Of a DNA stretch of 64,000 bases, positions 25,427-33,688 are shown piece by piece (positions within the stretch are counted from its first letter, which is position 1; each line of letters opens with the position of its first letter). Both the position numbers and the translations under genes were made by a program. Origin of the DNA: Gammaproteobacteria bacterium UBA6724 (GTDB taxonomy: Bacteria > Pseudomonadota > Gammaproteobacteria > Pseudomonadales > Azotimanducaceae); NCBI GenBank assembly GCA_002454165.1, contig DKIG01000040.1:5289-69288 (forward strand), written 5' to 3'. A model generated the notes under the pieces. That model was given only the letters and a program-made list of their open reading frames with translations. It ran no database searches and had not been told where the DNA came from.

Positions 25427-26464
25427 CTACACCTTCCTGCGCTGCTGTAACAGCAAGGCGATAAAAAATGGTGCGCCGAGCAAGGCGGTCAATATGCCGG
25501 TGGGCAACTCGGCGGGAATGACCAGGACTCGTGCCAAACTGTCTGCAACAAGTAGCAGGATGGCACCGGCCAACGCAGAAGAAGGAATGAGCCAGCGATG
25601 ATCGGGACCAATCACCAGCCGTACCAGATGGGGGATGATCAGACCAACAAAACCAACCATACCAGCCAAGGCCACCGACACACTGACCCCCAAAGCAGTC
25701 AGCATGATGAGCCGTCGCTTCACTCGCTGCACATCAATACCCAGATGTCGCGCCTCGGACTCCCCCAGTAGCAGGGCATTGAGTGCTTCGCTATCACGCG
25801 GGAAGAGGACGAGAAGTGAACCTGCCACGAGCGCCATAATGGCGACTTTGGTCCAATTGGCACCGCTTAGATTACCCATTTGCCAGAGGCTAATTTGTCG
25901 CAACATATCGTTGTCAGAAAAATAGCCGAGCAAACTGTTTAAGGCGCCCGCCAAGGCACCAATGGCGATACCCACCAACAGCATGGTGGTAACCGATGTG
26001 CCTATACCTGAGGTTGCCAATCGGTAAACCAGCAGGGTCGCCGCTAAGCCGCCAGCAAACGCACCCATAGCCACCAGAGACAAACCCACCAGCAAACCTG
26101 TTTCAATCAGGCCGGCAGCCATCACAATCATTACACTGGCACCCACCGAGGCGCCACCAGAAACACCTATCAATGAAGGATCTGCCAGGGGATTGCGAAA
26201 CAAACCCTGCATCACTGCGCCGGTGCTGGCAAGCATGGCACCAATAAAAATCGCCAGCAGGATGCGCGACAAACGTATATCAAAGAGGATGGTATAAATC
26301 TGCTCCGGAACTGCATTGCCCAGCAGCGCATTGGCAGTCGCTTCCAGTGCCTCTGCCACAGAAATATCTACCGTGCCCAGCGTCATGGACAGCAGCAGGA
26401 CTGCTGGCAGTAGCAGTGCCAGTATCCAGATCAGTAGCGGGGCAGAGACAGGTCGCAATTCCAT
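25427..26464 (-). CDS. FecCD-family ABC transporter permease
   Basis: A 345-aa inner-membrane permease of the FecCD/BtuC family with about ten hydrophobic segments. Family markers are RLSRILLAIFIGAMLASTGA, MQGLFRNPLADPSLIGVSGG and GFVGLIIPHLVRLVIGPDHR, plus the C-terminal ELPTGILTALLGAPFFI coupling region. It forms the channel for the adjacent ATPase and binding protein. It is the first gene of the minus-strand cluster. Only 105 bases separate it from the end of polB, too little for a cobalamin riboswitch. Confidence 0.9.
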   Translation of the reverse strand: MELRPVSAPLLIWILALLLPAVLLLSMTLGTVDISVAEALEATANALLGNAVPEQIYTILFDIRLSRILLAIFIGAMLASTGAVMQGLFRNPLADPSLIGVSGGASVGASVMIVMAAGLIETGLLVGLSLVAMGAFAGGLAATLLVYRLATSGIGTSVTTMLLVGIAIGALAGALNSLLGYFSDNDMLRQISLWQMGNLSGANWTKVAIMALVAGSLLVLFPRDSEALNALLLGESEARHLGIDVQRVKRRLIMLTALGVSVSVALAGMVGFVGLIIPHLVRLVIGPDHRWLIPSSALAGAILLLVADSLARVLVIPAELPTGILTALLGAPFFIALLLQQRRKV

Positions 26465-26569
26465 GTCCTCCCAGGCCTATTAGTTGTCACAAGCATACAT
26501 GTGTCCTCCAGTGTTCAGCTCCCAGGAGCGACTGCCCAGAGCATTAAAAAAATTCATGGAAATGAGCCA

Positions 26570-29035
26570 TTAAAACAGCTCTGGTTGCCGGTCCATTATC
26601 GCGGCGAGCGATGTTTGTCTAAATCCCAAAATCGCGTCGGCGACGGGAGCAAGTTGACGGGTGATATAGAAATCATAATCAAGCAATGAAGTCCTGTACT
26701 TGACAGGCTCCGGTCCCGCCAGAGTCATCACATATTCTATCCAACCACCGTATTGATATATGGGTGCCAGTCCGCTCTCAGTACGCGCCGCATCAGCAAG
26801 TCTTGCCGCCTTTACATGAGGCGGGACGTTTTTGGTGTAGTCGGCAAGTTTGCGCCTTAGCCGTTTCCGCAGGACAAGTTTGTCGTCAGCCTTCCCCTCG
26901 GTGACCGAAGCCACCACCTCCTTGATATAGTCCTCAACAGGTTCATCAAGGAAACATCGTCGGCAAAGTTCCCGCTGAAATTCGCGCGCCAAGGGCGTCC
27001 AGTCACTTCGGACACTTTCCAGGCCCTTAAAGACAATCTCTGGTGTGCCCGCATCTGATACCACCAATCCAGCGTAACGTTTCTTGCTACCTCTCTCAGA
27101 ACCTCTAATTCGCGGCATCAGGAATCTCGTAAAATGCGTTTCAAATTCAATCTCCAGGTGACTGTCAATGCCGTAGGATTTCGCCAGTTGATCGCGCCAC
27201 CAGTGATTCAGATATGCCACCAGATCATTGCCAGTTTCTTTCACACCTGCTGGCGGATTTTCCATTAACACAAAGACCGAATCCGTATCTCCATAGATGA
27301 CCGGGAATCCCTTTGCCTCAATTAAGTCTCGTGTAGTCTGGAGAATTTCATGCCCGCGCAAGGTGATGGAACTGACAAGCCGTGGATCAAAAAACCGACA
27401 TCCAGATGTCCCCAGGACACCATAAAACGAATTCATAATAATTTTGATGGCTTGGGATACTGCCGTGAAACCTTGTTTCCTTGCCGCATCACGCGCCGCC
27501 CAAAGCTCTTTAATAATGCCCGGCAGGATGGCGTGGTTTTTTGCAAAACTGGCACCCGCGAATCCCGGGATCCTGTTTTCTTCTGGGGACACCATTGCCA
27601 GGGGATCAACCTGAAAGGTCATAATTATGCTGGGATACAGACTCTTGAAATCCAGGACAAGAACATCTTTATAAATGCCGGGACTGGACTCCAGCACATA
27701 GCCGCCCGGGGTGCTAACCCTGGTATTGCTGTCCTCCACAAGAGCTGCCTTCACAAAAGCAGATTCCGCAGGCACCGCCACCAGAGGGGCAACCCGCCCT
27801 TCTCTGTGCAGGCGCGGCAGGTACAGGAAATCAAATGCCGCCACCGAGCCACCCTGGCGGTCCATTTCCAGCCCCGTCAGACGGGATCGCTGCACTGCAA
27901 ATTCAATCAACCCCGTATGTTCAAAGATTTCCCTCACCAGGACACAGTCCTCAAGGTTGTACCTGGCAAGGGCTACCTTGTCTTCCCTGAACATGGTTTC
28001 AATTTCCAGAGCCCTGGCATCAACATCATGCACCAGTTTGCCCCGTCCCAGCAGTTCCCGAGCAACATGTTCCAGGGAAAAACTTTCAAACCGAAAAGTC
28101 GCGGTCCGAAGCAGCTCAATGCCATCCAACATGACACGCCCCGGCACCACCGCATAGAAATGCTCTCTTGATCGCTGGACACGCCGCCAACTGATCGTTG
28201 AATCGCCTCGTCCTAGTCGCAAGTCAATGCCATGGTAATCACATCGGTCTTGCAGATACCTCAGATCAAATCCAACCAGATTCCAGCCAATAACAACATC
28301 AGGGTCAAGTGCCGTAAACCAGGCACGAAAGCTTGTGAGAAGTGCCTGCTCAGTTGCCGCAAATTCCAGATATTCAGCGGCATCCGCTATCCCCTCACCC
28401 AGCATAAACACCTTGTTGAAGCTCGCTTCAGAAGGCGTTTCAGAAGTCGTCCGTTCAGAAGAGATGTCAGAACCAAATTCAACCCCGTGCACCGCAATAC
28501 TGAGCACAATCTTTCGAGTCATGGAGGTTTCAATATCAAGTGAAGCCACCCTGAGGGCTGGCGCAAAGTCATCCTTCTTCAGTTGGGGATTGATAAAGCT
28601 GAGGTATCCCTTTTCCCTGGTGACGGGACCCTTGATCGTGAGTGTTCCCTGAATAAACCGCTCCATCAAATAACGGTCGGTAGGCCGCACATCCGCCTCA
28701 AAGCACTCTATCCTGCGCTCCTGAAGTATTGACCGGGCAAGTCCGGTATCCCGCCAGGACTGAAAATAACAGGCGATTGCAAGTTGGGATGAGTCCGCAA
28801 AGCATCTTAGGTCAATCGCCGCATGACGCCAGCTTATCTGGCCATCCAGCAGGATTCGTGCATGCTCCAGGTGCTCATCAGCAATAAAGAAAACAGATTC
28901 CTGGTCGGTTATTTCAACCCGCACCGGACCGGATTCACTTGCCAGCCAGAAGATCAGGGACTGCCCTCTGGACCTCTCCTGCCACTGGCGGGTGAGAATC
29001 AACCCCCTAAGTCTTTTGTTCGTGCAAGCGTCCAT
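26570..29035 (-). CDS. polB: DNA polymerase II (family B)
   Basis: A family B polymerase of about 821 aa used in translesion synthesis and replication restart. The proofreading exonuclease motifs are SLDIETS, NLVGFDLRYL and YNLEDCVLV. The polymerase motifs are DFKSLYPSIIMTF (A), KIIMNSFYGVLGTSG (B) and YGDTDSVFV (C), with KKRYAGLVV after them. All catalytic acids are in place. Length is close to E. coli PolB (783 aa). The start is uncertain: TTG 29056 or ATG 29035, neither with a clear ribosome site. It is transcribed away from dksA. Confidence 0.94.
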   Translation of the reverse strand: MDACTNKRLRGLILTRQWQERSRGQSLIFWLASESGPVRVEITDQESVFFIADEHLEHARILLDGQISWRHAAIDLRCFADSSQLAIACYFQSWRDTGLARSILQERRIECFEADVRPTDRYLMERFIQGTLTIKGPVTREKGYLSFINPQLKKDDFAPALRVASLDIETSMTRKIVLSIAVHGVEFGSDISSERTTSETPSEASFNKVFMLGEGIADAAEYLEFAATEQALLTSFRAWFTALDPDVVIGWNLVGFDLRYLQDRCDYHGIDLRLGRGDSTISWRRVQRSREHFYAVVPGRVMLDGIELLRTATFRFESFSLEHVARELLGRGKLVHDVDARALEIETMFREDKVALARYNLEDCVLVREIFEHTGLIEFAVQRSRLTGLEMDRQGGSVAAFDFLYLPRLHREGRVAPLVAVPAESAFVKAALVEDSNTRVSTPGGYVLESSPGIYKDVLVLDFKSLYPSIIMTFQVDPLAMVSPEENRIPGFAGASFAKNHAILPGIIKELWAARDAARKQGFTAVSQAIKIIMNSFYGVLGTSGCRFFDPRLVSSITLRGHEILQTTRDLIEAKGFPVIYGDTDSVFVLMENPPAGVKETGNDLVAYLNHWWRDQLAKSYGIDSHLEIEFETHFTRFLMPRIRGSERGSKKRYAGLVVSDAGTPEIVFKGLESVRSDWTPLAREFQRELCRRCFLDEPVEDYIKEVVASVTEGKADDKLVLRKRLRRKLADYTKNVPPHVKAARLADAARTESGLAPIYQYGGWIEYVMTLAGPEPVKYRTSLLDYDFYITRQLAPVADAILGFRQTSLAAIMDRQPELF

Positions 29036-29194
29036 GAGATTATTAGCCGAGTCCAACTGGGCATCGGTGCCAGTCTTCCCCGATGCTCTTCTAGGATAGT
29101 AGCGGTAGCAAGGGTACCCCTGGCTGTTGACTGCTCATTATCCCATATTTGAGAACACAAACTTGCAGATGAACAGGCTATTGTGACAAGCATG

Positions 29195-29223
29195 TTGGCG
29201 AATTCCAAATCTTCTGGTAAAGT
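29195..29223 (+). promoter_or_regulatory. Candidate promoter of dksA
   Basis: TTGGCG (29195-29200) and TAAAGT (29218-29223) are separated by exactly 17 bases, about 50 bases upstream of the dksA ATG. Both hexamers match the sigma-70 consensus at four of six positions, so this is only a candidate. Confidence 0.4.
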
Positions 29224-29273
29224 GTGCGCTTCATTTTTGAGTGTAATTTTTAAGCGAAAGCCAGGATGAACCA

Positions 29274-30125
29274 ATGGCAACGAAAAACAAAAAGGTGAAG
29301 TCCAAAGCGAAGGCTAAAGCCAGGACAAATGCCAAGACCAAGATCAAAGCTAAAACAAAAGTCAAAACAAAAAGCAAGACAAGGACCAAAGCCAAGACCA
29401 AAGTCAGAGCAAGCGCAAAAACTAAAACCAAGACCAAGACCAAGACCAAAGTCAAAGCCAGAGTCAAAGCAAGCGCAAAAGCTAAAACCAAAGCCAAAGT
29501 CAGGACAAAAGCAAAGACCAAGACCAAAGCCAGAGTCAGAACAAAAGCAAAAGCTAAAACCAAGACCAAAGCTAAAGTCAGAACAAAAGCAAAAGCCAAG
29601 ACCAAAACAAGGGTTAAAACAAAATCCTCAGTAAAAATCTCCAGGCGAAAATCTGTAAAAAAATCAGCACCCCGTAAGATCGCAAATAAGCAGCCAGGCC
29701 AAAGCCACGATACCCCTAAATTTGAGTTCACTCCCTATAAGCCCAAACGGAAAGAGACATACATGAGCGAGGGGCAAAAAAACCATTTCCGGACAATACT
29801 TCAGGCTTGGAAACGTCAACTTATGGAAGAGGTTGACCGGACGGTTAATCATATGCAGGGCGAAACCGGCAACGCCCCGGATCCGGCAGACAGGGCAAGT
29901 TATGAGGAAGAATTCAACATGGAGTTGAAAACCCGGGACCGGGAGCGGAAACTGATTCGTAAAATCGACTCCACCCTGGATCTACTTGATCTGGATGACT
30001 ACGGCTACTGCGAGTCTTGCGGCGTAAAGATCGGAATACAACGCCTGGAAGCGAGACCAACTGCCACGTTATGTATAGACTGCAAGACACTCGCCGAAAT
30101 CAAGGAACGGCAAATTCACGGTTAG
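29274..30125 (+). CDS. dksA: DksA with a long lysine-rich N-terminal tail
   Basis: DksA binds the RNA polymerase secondary channel and, with ppGpp, tunes stable RNA and biosynthetic promoters. The last 120 of 283 residues form a full DksA: coiled coil with the tip segment ending DPADRASYEEEFNMELKTRD, and a four-cysteine zinc finger (CESC and CIDC). The first roughly 140 residues are almost only Lys, Ala, Thr, Val and Arg in KAKT/KTKV-type repeats, resembling AlgP or histone H1-like DNA-binding tails. An in-frame ATG at 29763 (MSEGQKNHF) could yield a normal-sized DksA by internal initiation. pcnB follows, as in E. coli, but gluQ, usual between them, is missing. AGGATG precedes ATG 29274. Confidence 0.88.
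   Translation: MATKNKKVKSKAKAKARTNAKTKIKAKTKVKTKSKTRTKAKTKVRASAKTKTKTKTKTKVKARVKASAKAKTKAKVRTKAKTKTKARVRTKAKAKTKTKAKVRTKAKAKTKTRVKTKSSVKISRRKSVKKSAPRKIANKQPGQSHDTPKFEFTPYKPKRKETYMSEGQKNHFRTILQAWKRQLMEEVDRTVNHMQGETGNAPDPADRASYEEEFNMELKTRDRERKLIRKIDSTLDLLDLDDYGYCESCGVKIGIQRLEARPTATLCIDCKTLAEIKERQIHG
29285..29640 (+). repeat. Low-complexity AAR-rich repeat tract in dksA
   Basis: A purine-rich tract of 6- and 12-base units such as AAAGCCAAGACC encodes Lys-Ala-Lys-Thr type tetrapeptides. Units vary by synonymous and single-residue changes, so the array is not freshly duplicated. Its complement reads as a long open hydrophobic Leu/Val/Ala frame, which is a compositional artefact. Confidence 0.85.
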
Positions 30126-30196
30126 ACACTACCGCGGGCAGATTTGTCTGCACCGCTTATTCCGCACAAAAAGTATGGGCGGCTATTTTATTAGAG

Positions 30197-30218
30197 CATC
30201 ATGGACATTGACATGATG
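30197..30218. other. Inverted repeat between dksA and pcnB
   Basis: CATCATG (30197-30203) and CATGATG (30212-30218) form a 7-bp perfect dyad with an 8-base centre. A TTGACA hexamer lies inside it (30208-30213), but no good -10 box follows. It may be an operator-like site or part of a weak hairpin; the 250-base gap otherwise shows no gene. Confidence 0.3.
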
Positions 30219-30376
30219 ACTCGGCTGAAACAGACATTACCCCATAGCAAGAGCCGCCACTCATCTAAACAACTCAGCTCAATCATGGTGCTAGTCTGCT
30301 AAAATCTCGACACTAGCTCTCCTGCTTATTTCTTCAATACCAAACAAATAAAATAGAGGTCACACTACTGTCCAGG

Positions 30377-31594
30377 ATGCAAAAATCTACCCGGTTGATT
30401 GTGGAGAGATCTCACAAAATAAGTACTCATGCCCTGAAGGTCGTGAACCGGCTTAGCGAGAGTGGCTTCCAGGCTTATCTGGTGGGCGGCTGCATTAGAG
30501 ACATCCTGCTGAGCAGATCTCCAAAAGATTTTGATGTGGCGACCAACGCTCACCCAAATGATGTTCGGAATCTCTTTCGAAATTCAAGGATCATCGGCAG
30601 ACGATTCCGCATTGTACATGTGCGTTTCGGCAGAGAAATCGTGGAGGTCACAACCTTCCGGGGACCACACGAAGAGCAGTACGAAGCAAATCATTCCGAA
30701 TCCGGAATGACGCTGTCGGACAACATCTACGGTACTTTTGAAGAAGATGTCTTTCGCCGGGACTTCGCAATGAACGCTATCTACTACCAGCCTGGCACCA
30801 AAGAATTAATTGATCTGACCGATGGTGCCACCGACATACAAAAACAAATTATTCGGACCATCGGCTCCCCGGATGATCGCTTCAGGGAAGATCCGGTCAG
30901 AATGTTGCGTGCCATTAGATTCCAGGCAAAACTCGGGTTCATGATAGAAGAATCTGCTGCCCGTGCTATCAGGTCTCTGAGCTTCCTCATTCAGGATGTT
31001 GCACCCGCCCGGCTGTTTGAAGAGGTGTTAAAGCTGTTCATGTTTGGCTATGGTCTTCAATCTTTTGAGGCATTGTTGGACCACGATATCTACGGTCGGC
31101 TCTTCCCGGATTCCAAACGGGCGATGGAGAATTCAAGCGCAAAACAACTAATCAGGTTGGTACTTTCCAGTACCGACAAGCGTATCGCCAATACATTACC
31201 GACGACACCGGCCTTCATTTATGCTGCGATCTTGTGGCAGCCCTTTATCATTGAAAAACAGCGCCTTGAAGCAGCAGGTGTCGCCCTGATCAATGCGTCC
31301 CATGAAGCAGCAACCAATGTCATTTCCAAACAGCTTCTGTTTACATCAATACCAAGACGTTTTTCTGGACCTATGCGGGACATCTGGTTCCTGCAATTTC
31401 GGTTGCCGAAAAGAAGAGGCAAAAAAACAGATATCCTACTGGAGCACAAACGTTTTCGCGCTGCATACGACTTCCTGATACTCAGAGAAGAAGCGGGGGA
31501 AAAGACCGCAGGTCTGGGTGCATGGTGGACCAGGTATCAAGAGGCGGATGAAGCAACCCGGCAGACCATGAAAGAATCTATCAACAAGAAATAG
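30377..31594 (+). CDS. pcnB: Poly(A) polymerase I
   Basis: Adds 3' poly(A) tails that promote RNA decay. The 405-aa protein has the class II nucleotidyltransferase head: LVGGCIRDILLSRSPKDFDV with the catalytic Asp pair, then IIGRRFRIVHVRFGREIVEV carrying the third acid. It also has RRDFAMNAIYY and REDPVRMLRAIRFQAKLGF, typical of bacterial PcnB and tRNA nucleotidyltransferases. The C-terminal basic tail and the dksA neighbourhood favour PcnB over Cca. folK, the common downstream gene, is absent here. The ATG at 30377 is only two bases after CCAGG, so the ribosome site is poor. Confidence 0.9.
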   Translation: MQKSTRLIVERSHKISTHALKVVNRLSESGFQAYLVGGCIRDILLSRSPKDFDVATNAHPNDVRNLFRNSRIIGRRFRIVHVRFGREIVEVTTFRGPHEEQYEANHSESGMTLSDNIYGTFEEDVFRRDFAMNAIYYQPGTKELIDLTDGATDIQKQIIRTIGSPDDRFREDPVRMLRAIRFQAKLGFMIEESAARAIRSLSFLIQDVAPARLFEEVLKLFMFGYGLQSFEALLDHDIYGRLFPDSKRAMENSSAKQLIRLVLSSTDKRIANTLPTTPAFIYAAILWQPFIIEKQRLEAAGVALINASHEAATNVISKQLLFTSIPRRFSGPMRDIWFLQFRLPKRRGKKTDILLEHKRFRAAYDFLILREEAGEKTAGLGAWWTRYQEADEATRQTMKESINKK

Positions 31595-31709
31595 CATCGT
31601 ATCAGACACCGAAAGAAACCAAGGATGAACCAGGCTAGATCTGGAACAGTATCCTGATTTCTGAACAGGCTTCACTAACAATGCTGGTTACAAAAGGGAG
31701 GGAAGAGCC

Positions 31710-33653
31710 ATGCCTGAACACAAGGTCTATCCGGTAAAAAAAGAAATCCGGAATCATGCCCATATCCGCGACAATCAATACCGTGCAATGTACGAAGCTT
31801 CAATCAATCGGTCGGAAGAATTTTGGTCCCAAAAGGCAGACGAGTTTCTCACCTGGTTCAAACCCTGGAGCAAGGTAACGGAATCGGATTTCCACAAGGG
31901 TGAGGCAAGGTGGTTTATTGATGGCAAATTGAACGCCTGTTACAACTGCGTTGACCGCCATCTGGAACTGCGAGGAGACGAGACAGCAATCATCTGGGAA
32001 GGGGATGAGCCTGGTGATGGGCTAAAGGTCACCTACCGGGAACTGCATGGCGAGGTGTGCCGCCTGGCTAATCTGCTACTTGACCGGGGTCTGGGCAAGG
32101 GAGACCGGGTCTGCATCTATATGCCGATGATTCCCGAAGCCGTCTATGCGATGCTGGCTTGCGCCCGTATTGGTGCTATACATTCCGTCGTGTTTGGCGG
32201 CTTCTCTCCCCAGGCATTACGGGACCGCATTCTTGACGCTGACTGCCGAGCGGTGATTACCGCTGATGCAGGTCTGCGAGGAGGCAAGCCCATCCCCTTG
32301 AAAGCAAACACGGATCAAGCCCTTGCTGCCTGTCCAGATGTTACAACAGTGATCGTGGTGCGAAGAAGCAACACGCCAGTCAACTGGCAAGAAGGCCGTG
32401 ATATCTGGTACCAGGAGGCAATCAGTCAGATGTCTGCAGAATGTGAAGCAGTGCCAATGGACAGTGAAGACCCGCTGTTCATCCTTTACACCTCTGGTTC
32501 CACCGGCAAGCCAAAGGGAGTTTTGCACACGACCGGGGGTTATTTGCTCTATGTTTCAATGACACACAAGTATGTATTTGACTATCAGGATGGCGATGTT
32601 TACTGGTGCACGGCGGATGTCGGCTGGGTCACGGGGCATTCATATATCGTCTATGGACCCCTGGCGAATGGTGCCATCACCCTGATATTTGAAGGCGTGC
32701 CCACCTACCCGACGCCATCGCGTTGCTGGCAGATTGTCGATAAACATCAGGTTAATATCTTTTACACGGCACCAACCGCTATTCGTGCCTTGATGGGGAT
32801 GGGTGATGAGTTTGTCAACTCCACTTCCCGCAAGTCGCTGCGTCTTCTTGGTAGCGTAGGTGAACCGATTAACCCTGAAGCCTGGGAATGGTATTACCAG
32901 GTGGTCGGTGAAGCCCGGGCACCCATTGTTGATACCTGGTGGCAGACTGAGACAGGCGGCATCATGATCACGCCGCTACCTGGGGCAACAGCACTTAAAC
33001 CCGGTTCTGCCACTCGTCCCTTTTTTGGTGTGGAGCCGGTGTTGCTTGATCCTGAGGGTAAGGAAATTGAAGGTCCAGGTGTCGGCAACCTTGCCATCAG
33101 CCGTTCCTGGCCAGGGCAAATCCGCACCCTCTTCGGTGACCATCAACGTTGCGTTGATACTTACTACTCAACTTATCCGGGATACTACTTTACCGGCGAT
33201 GGTGCCAGACGTGATGCGGATGGTGACTTCTGGATCACTGGGCGAGTTGACGATGTTCTTAATGTATCCGGGCACCGGATGGGGACGGCGGAAGTAGAAA
33301 GTGCCCTGGTGCTCCACAAGGCAGTCGCCGAAGCCGCCGTCGTCGGTTATCCGCACGACATCAAGGGTCAGGGCATCTATGCCTTCGTCACCCTGATGCA
33401 CGACATCAAAGGCGACGAGGCGTTAAAAAATGAACTCAACGATCTCGTACGCACCGAAATCGGGGCTATAGCCAAGCCAGACATCCTGCAATGGGCACCT
33501 GATTTACCGAAGACCCGATCTGGAAAAATCATGCGGCGGATCTTGAGGAAGATCGCTGGCAACCAGCTGGATGACCTGGGGGACACCAGCACCCTGGCTG
33601 ATCCTGAAGTGGTGGATAAACTAATCGCAAACAGCCCGGTCACCGGAGACTAG
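31710..33653 (+). CDS. acs: Acetyl-CoA synthetase
   Basis: AMP-forming enzyme that activates acetate to acetyl-CoA in the cytosol. The 647-aa sequence has the adenylation P-loop YTSGSTGKPKGVLHTTGG, the Acs signature WWQTETGGIMITPLPG, the hinge GRVDDVLNVSGHRMGTAEVE and the C-terminal catalytic lysine in TRSGKIMRRILRKIA, the usual site of regulatory acetylation. Length matches typical Acs (about 650). A strong GGGAGGGAAGAG precedes ATG 31710. It is a single gene, convergent with pnp across 35 bases. Confidence 0.96.
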   Translation: MPEHKVYPVKKEIRNHAHIRDNQYRAMYEASINRSEEFWSQKADEFLTWFKPWSKVTESDFHKGEARWFIDGKLNACYNCVDRHLELRGDETAIIWEGDEPGDGLKVTYRELHGEVCRLANLLLDRGLGKGDRVCIYMPMIPEAVYAMLACARIGAIHSVVFGGFSPQALRDRILDADCRAVITADAGLRGGKPIPLKANTDQALAACPDVTTVIVVRRSNTPVNWQEGRDIWYQEAISQMSAECEAVPMDSEDPLFILYTSGSTGKPKGVLHTTGGYLLYVSMTHKYVFDYQDGDVYWCTADVGWVTGHSYIVYGPLANGAITLIFEGVPTYPTPSRCWQIVDKHQVNIFYTAPTAIRALMGMGDEFVNSTSRKSLRLLGSVGEPINPEAWEWYYQVVGEARAPIVDTWWQTETGGIMITPLPGATALKPGSATRPFFGVEPVLLDPEGKEIEGPGVGNLAISRSWPGQIRTLFGDHQRCVDTYYSTYPGYYFTGDGARRDADGDFWITGRVDDVLNVSGHRMGTAEVESALVLHKAVAEAAVVGYPHDIKGQGIYAFVTLMHDIKGDEALKNELNDLVRTEIGAIAKPDILQWAPDLPKTRSGKIMRRILRKIAGNQLDDLGDTSTLADPEVVDKLIANSPVTGD

Positions 33654-33688
33654 TAGCCTGGCGGTGCTTGCCTGGTGCGAAGAAATAT

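Noticed and set aside
26465..26569. Cobalamin riboswitch before the FecCD permease
   Set aside because: The gap is only 105 bases and carries no conserved B12 elements.
29231..29731. Long minus-strand frame rich in Leu/Val/Ala/Phe opposite dksA
   Set aside because: It is the mirror of the lysine-rich AAR repeat on the coding strand; the hydrophobic pattern follows from base composition and there is no ribosome site or homology.
29690..29762. Treating dksA as two separate genes (tail protein and DksA)
   Set aside because: The frame is continuous with no stop between tail and domain; internal initiation remains possible and is noted in the feature.
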